A DNA stretch of 8,874 nt from Rhodospirillales bacterium (GTDB lineage: Bacteria; Pseudomonadota; Gammaproteobacteria; Steroidobacterales; Rariloculaceae): the NCBI GenBank assembly GCA_024640665.1, contig JAHEEO010000129.1, positions 1 to 8,874 on the forward strand, read 5' to 3'. The position numbers were made by a program, and so were the translations under genes. This document shows, piece by piece, positions 1 through 7,100 of this stretch (positions are counted from its first letter, which is position 1; each line of letters starts with the position of its first letter). The notes beneath the pieces are model-generated. The model was not told the DNA's origin and searched no databases. It saw only the letters and a program-made list of their open reading frames with translations.

Positions 1-165
1 CGAGCCATGAATCGCTCCACGAATCGTGATGAGATCATTCAATGAATAGGAATACTCGACGCCCAGCCCGAGGAAGCCAATTTTGGCGCCGACGGCGTGA
101 TCCTGGGCATGTGCGGCTGGCACTGCACTGCCGATAAGTAAGCAAATCAAGTAACGCGATTTCAT
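1..165 (-). CDS. Putative outer-membrane/secreted protein, N-terminal fragment (cut by left window edge)
   Basis: Only the first 55 residues are present; the frame is open through base 1, so the 3' part lies outside the window. The protein begins MKSRYLICLLIGSAVPAAHA, a textbook Sec signal peptide: two positive residues, a hydrophobic core and an A-H-A box before QD, predicting cleavage after residue 20. The mature part has alternating polar and hydrophobic residues rich in Gly and Tyr (VGAKIGFLGLGVEYSYSLND, then a second strand-like run ITIRGAIHGS). This resembles the first strands of a small outer-membrane beta-barrel; the barrel call is an inference from so short a piece. A second in-frame ATG lies six bases upstream (169-171). 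I prefer 165 because an AGG on the coding strand (plus 175-177) sits 9 bases before it but only 3 bases before the other. The upstream gap carries two small inverted repeats. Confidence 0.72.
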   Translation of the reverse strand, partial: MKSRYLICLLIGSAVPAAHAQDHAVGAKIGFLGLGVEYSYSLNDLITIRGAIHGS

Positions 166-179
166 GGTCATGCGCCTGT

Positions 180-196
180 CTGAGAGATGGGCTCAG
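180..196 (-). repeat. Small inverted repeat (possible leader hairpin) before the outer-membrane-type gene
   Basis: CTGAG at 180-184 and CTCAG at 192-196 are perfect complements separated by 7 bases. In the minus-strand transcript this could form a 5-base-pair hairpin ending 14 bases upstream of the preferred start codon and 2 bases upstream of the AGG that may act as ribosome binding site. It is short, so it may be chance. No U-tract follows it, so it is not a terminator. Confidence 0.25.
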
Positions 197-222
197 TTTA
201 AGAGTCTAGAGGGACGAAGCGA

Positions 223-234
223 TGACTTGAGTCA
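223..234. promoter_or_regulatory. 12-base near-perfect palindrome, possible operator
   Basis: TGACTTGAGTCA consists of two complementary 5-base arms (TGACT/AGTCA) around a 2-base centre. It lies in the gap between the BrkB-family gene and the signal-peptide gene, about 58 bases upstream of the latter's start, where an operator or activator site would be plausible. I could not find a convincing -10/-35 pair next to it. No regulator can be named. Confidence 0.2.
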
Positions 235-249
235 CAGCCGACTAATTTC

Positions 250-285
250 GCCAATTTCCGAACAAAAAAGCGCTTAGTAATTGGC
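250..285. repeat. 7-base inverted repeat spanning the end of the BrkB-family gene
   Basis: GCCAATT (250-256) and AATTGGC (279-285) are perfect complements separated by 22 bases. The right arm lies in the last codons of the membrane-protein gene and the left arm is past its stop, so a 3'-end RNA hairpin is possible. The loop includes an A-run on the plus strand (U-run in the transcript), but no U-run follows the stem, so it is not a standard intrinsic terminator. Confidence 0.25.
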
Positions 286-1128
286 CCGAATCTCAGCGTA
301 TGTGCGGCTTACTTCTGCTCCAATTAACACGATGAGGGCCGCTATATAGATCCACAACATGAATACGACTACGGATCCCGCTGCACCAAAAGCCGATTCA
401 GGGTTCGCTCGCTCGACATAATACCCAACCAAGGACTTAGTGCTTTCGAAAAAGACTGATGCGACAAAAGCACCAAGCAAGGCTTCGATCCAGCGTACGT
501 TTGCGTCCGGTAAGTATTTGTAGATTGTCGCAATGAGCACGGTAGTGACGCCGTAAGAGGTTATCAACCGGAGTTCGGCCCAGATAGAAATTTCGAAGGA
601 AAACCGTTCACTGATGTGGTCGCCGATGCTGGCAAGAAACGTATTAAACAACAGTGATGCGGCCAATAGGATGCCGATCACGATAAGGAAGGCAAAAGAA
701 AGCAGCCTGCCTTTAACGAAATGCCAAAGGGCTTGCTGTTGGTGAACGGGAACATTCCAGACTCGATTGAGAATGCTGTGCAGTTGCGCAAAGGCGGTCG
801 TGGCCCCAATTAGCATCAGCGCACTGGCAACGATAATTGAGATGACGCTGCCTTGTATGTCTGAGGTATTGACGATGACAGACTCGACGAACTCGGCGGC
901 ATCATCGTTTACCAAATTGCTGATCCTCTCGATCAGGGCCTGTTGCACTTCGAGATCATTGATGAAGATCCCGCCTACGCCAACAATTACCAACACCAGC
1001 GGAGCGAGCGAGAAAAGAGAGTAATAGGCTAGTGCGGCAGCTGCCTGGAAAGGTGCGTGAGAATTAAAATTGTTCCAGGCGGCAACAAAAAACTGCTTGA
1101 CGAAGCCAAGGTCGTACTCAAATTGCAT
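274..1128 (-). CDS. BrkB/YihY-family inner-membrane protein
   Basis: A 284-residue integral membrane protein of the BrkB/YihY family (often mislabelled ribonuclease BN). The family signature is near the N-terminus: QAAAALAYYSLFSLAPLVLV, residues 28-47. The C-terminus carries the family's GAE motif (LIGAEVSRTYAE, 268-279). Hydrophobic stretches at about 29-57, 92-116, 139-164, 186-206, 212-237 and 245-273 give six predicted inner-membrane helices. Length is normal for the family (about 280-300), so it looks complete. The biochemical function of the family is not established; transport or envelope roles have been suggested. ATG at 1126-1128 is the only good start: the next Met is residue 105, inside the second helix. 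The ribosome binding site is weak. It follows the HerA-like ATPase gene by 70 bases on the same strand. I give no symbol because orthology with E. coli yihY cannot be shown here. Confidence 0.9.
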   Translation of the reverse strand: MQFEYDLGFVKQFFVAAWNNFNSHAPFQAAAALAYYSLFSLAPLVLVIVGVGGIFINDLEVQQALIERISNLVNDDAAEFVESVIVNTSDIQGSVISIIVASALMLIGATTAFAQLHSILNRVWNVPVHQQQALWHFVKGRLLSFAFLIVIGILLAASLLFNTFLASIGDHISERFSFEISIWAELRLITSYGVTTVLIATIYKYLPDANVRWIEALLGAFVASVFFESTKSLVGYYVERANPESAFGAAGSVVVFMLWIYIAALIVLIGAEVSRTYAEIRANY

Positions 1129-1198
1129 AATCGCACTTAGACCTATGGCCGGGGTCAGTTGATGCGAAAATGGCCAGGAAAAAATTGCCTGCGTGCGT

Positions 1199-3625
1199 TC
1201 ATTGGCTTAATGCAATCGTAACGAGCTTGCCGTCGGCCGTCTTCGCATGGGGTTCCCACCCAACTGCAAGAATGTCGATTTCGATGTCCGTGAGTTTCGC
1301 AGCCACGCTTTGCTCGCTGAGTTTTTCAGATTGAGCATCGTACGCGGCTTCGAGTTCGGCCACTTCTTCTTCAAATTCCTGATTGAGTAAATCCAATTCT
1401 GCTTGAATGTCGGCTGCCGCCTGTTGTGCCCGTTCTACGTCTGATGATTGCTGCCGCGAGCGACTCGCTTTCTTGATGGCAGTGCCGACGCGACTCGCGG
1501 ATGTGACTGATACGGCTTTTCTGCCGAGCAATGCGCCGAGTATTGCAGTGCCAAACGACAACGCAGTATCGAGCTTGTGTCCGCGCGCTTCTTCAGACTC
1601 TTTTGATATCGCATATTCAGCCTTCTGCAGGCGCTTCTGCAGGCGGGCGACTGACTGCTCGTACTTTGCTCGCAGCGCCCCGATCTTTGTGTCGCGCTCT
1701 CGATTGCCTAATTCCTGCAGGCGAACTCGAAAATCGCCTTCCGTTTCGCCCGCTTCGGAGTAGATTTTGTGCGCGCTGCTCTTAAACAAGACTATTGGAA
1801 ACTCGGAGCGAATCCAGCGCTTGGTTTTGGCTGTCAGTGCAGACAGTTTCCGCGGGTCGGTCAATGAGTCAGGGCATTCAGAAAATGCCGCTGTGGCTAT
1901 GGGATCTTGCACAAGAGAACTCGCAGCCAGGCCCAGCGTTCTGTGGGTTTCCCAAGCAAAAGCTCGGGCGCCATTGCTGGCTGGCACGAGTACGACGAGT
2001 TGACGTTCGTGTTCGACCAGCGGTCGAGCGCGCGAAAAATCAATGCGTGCTGCCACCAATAAGCTCGGTACATATATGATCTTTTGTGGATCAACGAACT
2101 CGTTATCGGCGGGGATGAACCATTGCGAGATGTCGGGATCGAGTAGCGGTCGCGATGATGTCTGCTTTCGAGCAAGTGCGGTCGCTGGTTTTGTCGCTGG
2201 TTTACCCAGCTGGTCTTGTTGAGCTGCTGCTGGGGTCAGCTTCTTTATCTGCTCTGCTGTCAGAGGGCCCGCCAAGTAAGACATGACCCATCGCGTATGG
2301 AAAACCGTTGGTTGAGATTCGTGCACGTTGTGCAGCAAGAAACAGCGTTTCCGCATGCCAGCCAACGTCTTGTCCAGCGATTCAACTGCAAGATTGCCTG
2401 CGCCTGCGGCGGCTTCCAGTCCGCTGCGGACTCGGTCGATATCGCGCTTCGTCTGTAAGCGACCAATCATCCAAGTGCCCATATTCGAAAGCGCTTTGTA
2501 ATCGAGATCGACGGGATTCTGGGTGGCCAATACCAAGCCGACACCATAGGCCCGCGCCTGTTTCAATAGCGTGAGAAACAGCGGCTTACAGGGTGGGTTT
2601 GCTACCGGTGGCAAGTAGCCAAAGACCTCGTCCATGTAAAGTATGGCCCGCAGTGAGGGGCTGCCAGTCTGCATTCGCATCCAGGACACCAATTCGCCCA
2701 GCAGGGCAGTGACAAAAAACATGCGCTCAGCGTCATTTAGATGCGCTATCGACATGATAGATACGCGGGGTTTGCCGCTTTCTGTGTAAAGCAGCGAATG
2801 GATGTTGAGCGGCGTACCTTGCGTCCATACTTCAAACCCAGGTGCGGCGAGCAAATTATTAATACGCATTGCCAATGCAAACCGCTCGCTGGCGGGATAA
2901 AACGAATCAATCTCCATAACGCCAACCCGTGTGATGGGCGGGTTTTGCACGGCCGCGATCAAGCTCGGAAGGCTCATAGCTTCGCCGCGGGTCCAGCTAT
3001 CGCTCAAGATGTTTGACAACAATATATGCTCGCGGCTCGTGAGCGGGTCGGCATCGATGTCAAGCAAAGTTAGAATGCTCTGCACAGTGCTTTGCACGCG
3101 TTCGCGAAATGCGTCGCCATCGGCCACGATTTCTGGTGCTACGGAGAGAGTCTTCAATACGGATATGGGAGTGCCGGCGTTGCTGCCAGGTGTGTAAATC
3201 GTCATTTCGGCGCTATCGCTTAGCTTCTTTATGCGCGCCGGAGATTGCCCCCATTTTTCCAGGCCGTTGCGCCAGAGCTCGGCAGTGGCGGCAGCGTGGT
3301 CGGCAACGGACTTTCCAGATTTGAGGGCGGCGCCTGCATCGACCCACGGTTCGAAATCTGTCGCCGCAAGATTGGGGAAGTTCAGCAGCAGGTTGCCTAA
3401 ATCACCCTTTGGGTCGATTGCGATAACAGGTATATGGTCCAAAGCAGCTTCTTCGATAAGACCCACGCCTAAGCCTGTTTTGCCGCTACCAGTCATGCCG
3501 ATGATTACGCCGTGAGTGGTGAGGTCTTTGGAGTCGTAGAGTGTAAGTTCGTCAGTAACTGAATCTGTTGCAGAATCGAAGCGCTTGCCGAGGTAAAACG
3601 CGCCGAGTTTCTCGAAATCTTGCAT
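1199..3625 (-). CDS. HerA-type P-loop ATPase (DUF87/helicase-HerA-like) with C-terminal coiled coil
   Basis: An 808-residue ATPase of the HerA/FtsK superfamily (COG0433-like). Counting from the chosen Met, Walker A is GMTGSGKT at 43-50, followed by IDPKGD at 70-75, typical of the HerA group. Walker B is ILYMDE at 328-333, and ATQNP at 367-371 resembles the sensor region. Residues 385-405 (MIGRLQTKRDIDRVRSGLE) complete the core. The linker at about 465-495 is Ala/Lys/Gln-rich. The C-terminal third has charged heptad-like stretches at about 635-685 and 728-778, flanking a glycine-rich hydrophobic segment around 690-705 (FGTAILGALLG). No signal peptide or clear transmembrane helix is present, so it is probably cytoplasmic. 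Relatives are hexameric DNA pumps or helicases, but no NurA nuclease or defence effector is adjacent, so its role is unknown. The frame opens 15 bases upstream at a TTG (3638-3640). I prefer ATG at 3623-3625, which has a GAGA 9 bases before it, whereas the TTG has no visible Shine-Dalgarno. Confidence 0.88.
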   Translation of the reverse strand: MQDFEKLGAFYLGKRFDSATDSVTDELTLYDSKDLTTHGVIIGMTGSGKTGLGVGLIEEAALDHIPVIAIDPKGDLGNLLLNFPNLAATDFEPWVDAGAALKSGKSVADHAAATAELWRNGLEKWGQSPARIKKLSDSAEMTIYTPGSNAGTPISVLKTLSVAPEIVADGDAFRERVQSTVQSILTLLDIDADPLTSREHILLSNILSDSWTRGEAMSLPSLIAAVQNPPITRVGVMEIDSFYPASERFALAMRINNLLAAPGFEVWTQGTPLNIHSLLYTESGKPRVSIMSIAHLNDAERMFFVTALLGELVSWMRMQTGSPSLRAILYMDEVFGYLPPVANPPCKPLFLTLLKQARAYGVGLVLATQNPVDLDYKALSNMGTWMIGRLQTKRDIDRVRSGLEAAAGAGNLAVESLDKTLAGMRKRCFLLHNVHESQPTVFHTRWVMSYLAGPLTAEQIKKLTPAAAQQDQLGKPATKPATALARKQTSSRPLLDPDISQWFIPADNEFVDPQKIIYVPSLLVAARIDFSRARPLVEHERQLVVLVPASNGARAFAWETHRTLGLAASSLVQDPIATAAFSECPDSLTDPRKLSALTAKTKRWIRSEFPIVLFKSSAHKIYSEAGETEGDFRVRLQELGNRERDTKIGALRAKYEQSVARLQKRLQKAEYAISKESEEARGHKLDTALSFGTAILGALLGRKAVSVTSASRVGTAIKKASRSRQQSSDVERAQQAAADIQAELDLLNQEFEEEVAELEAAYDAQSEKLSEQSVAAKLTDIEIDILAVGWEPHAKTADGKLVTIALSQ

Positions 3626-3681
3626 AGCGAAACGTCTCAAGAGTGAAAAATGTGACTAGTGAAGGGTGTTGAATCGATGGT

Positions 3682-3698
3682 TGTGAAAAGATATCACA
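3682..3698. promoter_or_regulatory. CRP/FNR-like inverted repeat upstream of the HerA-like gene
   Basis: TGTGA (3682-3686) and TCACA (3694-3698) form a perfect 5-base inverted repeat. These are the exact half-sites of CRP-family operators, but the spacer is 7 bases (AAAGATA) where E. coli CRP uses 6, so canonical CRP binding is doubtful. It lies 57-73 bases upstream of the ATPase start, a plausible activator position, and just downstream of the DUF1348 stop codon. It could also be a weak RNA hairpin; no U-tract follows. Confidence 0.25.
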
Positions 3699-3732
3699 GG
3701 CGTCTATTCTGGGGCGTCTATTTTAGGCGTCT
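3699..3732. repeat. Short tandem repeat (about 14-base unit, 2.5 copies)
   Basis: GGCGTCTATT occurs at 3699-3708 and 3713-3722, exactly 14 bases apart, and a shorter copy GGCGTCT follows at 3726-3732 after a 13-base step. The array covers the last codons and stop of the DUF1348 gene. On the coding strand the first two units met each end in AATAG, so the stop codon sits within the repeat. Such arrays usually arise by replication slippage. Confidence 0.6.
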
Positions 3733-4131
3733 TTCACTTTCAGCAATCGGCATATCATTGATGCTGGCAAATCGTTTCTTCATAAGCCCTTCAGCATCGA
3801 ATTCCCAGTTCTCATTGCCATAAGACCGATGCCACTGCCCTGAGTCGTCATGCCACTCGTACTCAAAGCGAACGGCGATACGATCGTCGGTGTGAGCCCA
3901 ATAGAATTTTTTCAGGCGGTACTCGTGTTCAGTAGCCCATTTATTCGTCAAGAACGATTTGATGGCTTCTCGCCCGCTGATGAATTGGTTGCGATTGCGC
4001 CATTCGCTGTCTTCGGTATAAGCCAGCGCAACACGTTCTACGTCTTTGCTGTTCCAGGCATCTTCGGCAGCCTGAATCTTCTGCTTGGCAGTCGCTTCGG
4101 TAAATGGCGGTAGTGGCGGGCGTGCAGTCAT
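3718..4131 (-). CDS. DUF1348 (NTF2-like fold) protein of unknown function
   Basis: A 137-residue soluble protein recognised as DUF1348, a nuclear-transport-factor-2-like family. Conserved stretches counted from the chosen Met include the Pro-rich N-terminus (MTARPPLPPFTEATA), AEDAWNSKD (22-30), LAYTEDSEWRNR (36-47), SGREAIKSFL (52-61), then RFEYEWHDDSGQW with RSYGNENWEFD (88-113), and ASINDMPIAESER (122-134). NTF2-fold proteins form a cone-shaped pocket and may bind or convert small molecules, but no substrate is known. The frame extends 45 bases upstream to a GTG (4174-4176) without a ribosome binding site. ATG at 4129-4131 matches the family N-terminus and has AGGT 6-7 bases upstream. The C-terminus ends right after ESERRLK. 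From memory, relatives continue about 20 residues with an FHWP-like tail, so this copy seems shortened at the 14-base repeat. It starts 67 bases after the glutamate dehydrogenase stop, on the same strand. Confidence 0.88.
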   Translation of the reverse strand: MTARPPLPPFTEATAKQKIQAAEDAWNSKDVERVALAYTEDSEWRNRNQFISGREAIKSFLTNKWATEHEYRLKKFYWAHTDDRIAVRFEYEWHDDSGQWHRSYGNENWEFDAEGLMKKRFASINDMPIAESERRLK

Positions 4132-4137
4132 GGAGTG

Positions 4138-4143
4138 ACCTAC
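4138..4143 (-). promoter_or_regulatory. Ribosome binding site deciding the DUF1348 start
   Basis: On the coding strand the sequence reads GTAGGT, with the AGG (plus 4139-4141) placed 7 bases before the ATG at 4129-4131. This is good Shine-Dalgarno spacing and supports the 137-residue form over the longer GTG-initiated reading. Confidence 0.55.
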
Positions 4144-4198
4144 TGGTGTGTTGCTGTCGCAGATATGATAGCTCACACGGGCAGGTCGTTGGCTGAGC

Positions 4199-7100
4199 TT
4201 ACACGGCCATATCGTTACTCTTCAATGCAACCGTTGCGTAAGAGTCGCGATTTGGAAGCATCGTCACTAGAGTTAATCCGCGGATTTCGCGAAGTACTGC
4301 AGACAGCATCGAGGTGTCGGTTGACGCTTCTTCCATCAGCGCCTGCATGAAACTCAAACAGCGCTGCGCAGCTGCGGAATGGCTGACCAGCCATTGAGCG
4401 ACCCGCGCCTCAGCCGCCATATCGTCGTTGCCGACAAGCATGACCGCAGTGACGAGCTGGCGCTCCTGGAGATTCAGGTCTTCTCTCAGGGCCGTCCGAG
4501 CAAGGGCTTGCCAGCGATTGCCGCGAGGCAGGCAGCTTATCTGGTCCCGTAGCCAATGAAGCTTCAATGCAGCGCCGAGCGCGAAGTAGACGGCGGCAGT
4601 ATAGGCAACTGGCGCATTCGTAGCGCGCGCGACATTCTGAATATCGAGGGCAGAGAGCAGCTCTTCGTAGCCTGCCGCTCGGTGTGCCAGCGCTGGCGGG
4701 ATACCCAGCGCCAGGAATCTCTCGAGATTCATCTTAATTCTTGCGCCGGATGCGGGATCGGCCACAGTGGCCAGCGCTTCCGAAACAGTCTTAACGCCTG
4801 CTCTGTACAGATCAATTGCGGCGAGTACATCCACGTTCGGACTCAAATTACGTAGTAGCCAACGCGAAGCGCGCTCTGCGAGTTTGCGTCCCTCGAGCAG
4901 GACTTGAGTCTGTGCTTGAGCGCTGACTTGGTTGTCTAGAGCATTGACTTCCTGGCGCATCGTCGTTTGATCGAAAACATCGCGAGACACGAAGTATGCG
5001 CGGGCGATATCAGCGGTCGTTGCGCCAGTTTCTTCTTGCAACCGGAAGACAAAAGTTATGCCGGCGGTGTTGACAATTTCGTTGGCCACAACCGTGCTGA
5101 TAATTTCGCGGCCTAATGGGTGCTCCGATATTCGATCGGCAAATTGTTCGCGCAGTGTTTTGGGGAAGTAACAGTGCAGCTCGCGAATCAGAAAAGGTGA
5201 ATCAGGCAGATCCGTGTTCAAAATATCATCGGATAATGCCAGTTTCACATGACCAATCAGTACTGCGAGTTCAGGTCTGGTCAGCCCGCGGTGTTCCTTG
5301 CGGCGTTCTGCCACTGTTTCGTCGTCTGGTAGGTTTTCGACATGCCGGTCGAATCGATTTGCATTCTCAAGTCGCGTTATCAGCCTGGCGTGAACGTCCA
5401 GCATGGAGGCGGCCTGTTCGGCGGCGAGGCTGAGTGTTTGGGTTTGGATATAGTTAGTTTTGAGCACGAGGCTGGCGACTTCGTCAGTCATTTCGGCCAG
5501 TAGCTCATTACGCTGGTCCAGCGACAGGGCATCGTCTGCGACAACCTGATTAACCAGAATCTTGATGTTTACTTCATGGTCAGAGCAATCAACGCCTGCA
5601 GAGTTATCGATCGAGTCTGTATAGATGTGTCCGCCATTCGCCGCGAATTCGATTCTGCCCAGCTGTGTCAGGCCCAGGTTGCCGCCTTCGCCGACGACTT
5701 TGCACCTGAGTTCTTCACCGTTGATTCTGACGGCATCGTTGTTCCGATCGCCTGCGGCAGCGTGTTGTTCGGATCTTGCTTTTACGTATGTGCCGATACC
5801 GCCGTTCCATAACAGGTCAACCGGCGCGCGAAGAATTGCAGAGATCAATTCTGTCGGGGTTAAGGCAATCGAATCGATATCCAGCGCTTTGCGTACTTCG
5901 GGCGTCAAAGTAATCGATTTGGCAGATCTGGAGAAAATCCCGCCGCCCGCTGAAATGATACCAGTGTCGTAGTCGGTCCAGCTCGAACGCGGCAACGTGA
6001 ACAGCCGGGATCGCTCCGCGAAGCTCTTTTCAGGATCAGGATCGGGATCCAAGAAAATATGGGCGTGATTGAACGCTGCAAGAAGTTTGGCGTGCGGCGT
6101 GCGCAATAGGCCATTGCCGAAAACATCGCCAGCCATGTCACCAATTCCAGCAACGGTAAAATTTGACGATTGAGTGTCGATACCGAGCTCTCGAAAATGC
6201 CGCTTCACAGATTCCCAGGCGCCGCGCGCGGTGATGCCCATTGCCTTGTGGTCATAACCGACAGAGCCACCTGATGCGAATGCATCGCCGAGCCAAAAGC
6301 CGTACTCGGCTGCCAGTGCGTTCGCAATATCAGAAAATGTTGCGGTGCCTTTGTCGGCGGCCACGACCAGGTAAGGGTCATCGCCGTCATGCCGAATTAC
6401 GTCAGTCGGCGGAATCACTTCTTTTCCGTTGAGGTTGTCCGTTATATCCAGCAGGCCACGAATAAAGAGCCGGTAGCAAGCTTTGCCTTCTTCGGCCCGG
6501 TCGGCGCACTGGTCTAGAAGTTTCGGCACGAACCCTCCCTTGGCACCATGCGGCACGATGACGGAGTTTTTGATGGTTTGCGCTTTCATCAGACCAAGTA
6601 CTTCGGTGCGGAAGTCTTCGGGCCGGTCCGACCAGCGGAGACCGCCGCGGGCGATCGGGCCGCCGCGCAGGTGCACGCCTTCGACCCGCGGAGAGTAAAC
6701 GAATACTTCGAAGCGGGGCTTCGGATTGGGCATGCCGGGCACTTCTCGCGGATCAAGCTTGATCGACACATAAGATTTCGGCGCTCCGCTTTCGTCAGTC
6801 TGATAGAAGTTGCTGCGCAGTGTCGCCGAGATTACCGCCAAGAAGCGTCTTAATATTCTGTCTTCGTCAAGACTTTGAACGTTGTCGAGTTCGCTTTCGA
6901 TGCGTTTTCGTATGGCATCCGCGTCGGCATTGTTTGCGCGCTTGGGGTCAAGACGAGCATGAAACAGCTCAACAAGACCTCGTGTAATAGCAGAGTTTGC
7001 GCCAAGTGTTTTCTGTATGTAGCTTTCGCTGAAGGTGGTGCCTACTTGCTTCAGGTAGCGGCTGTAGGTTCGCAGAGCAACGACTTCCCGCCACTGCAAG

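Noticed and set aside
1168..1190. Possible terminator between the HerA-like and BrkB-family genes (CAGG...CCTG around an A/T-rich run)
   Set aside because: The stem is only 4 base pairs and the T-run lies in the loop, not after the stem.
4132..4198. Possible terminator or promoter after the glutamate dehydrogenase stop (GTGTG...CACAC)
   Set aside because: The stem is 5 bases with a loop of over 20 and no U-run follows. No -35/-10 pair with acceptable spacing was found.
4686..4710. 12-base perfect palindrome GCCAGCGCTGGC (4686-4697) with a further complementary copy nearby
   Set aside because: It encodes GIPPALAHR and neighbouring residues in the glutamate dehydrogenase. Repeated Ala/Leu/Gly codons explain it better than a regulatory site inside the gene.
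5116..5972. Several plus-strand open frames of 78-115 codons
   Set aside because: All are antisense to the glutamate dehydrogenase, overlap one another in different frames, are Arg/Ser/Cys-rich as shadows usually are, and resemble no family I know.
6033..6050. Three GGATC words at a 6-base period
   Set aside because: They encode the Asp-Pro repeats of a DPDPDP segment in the glutamate dehydrogenase, a region that is Asp/Pro-rich in the family.
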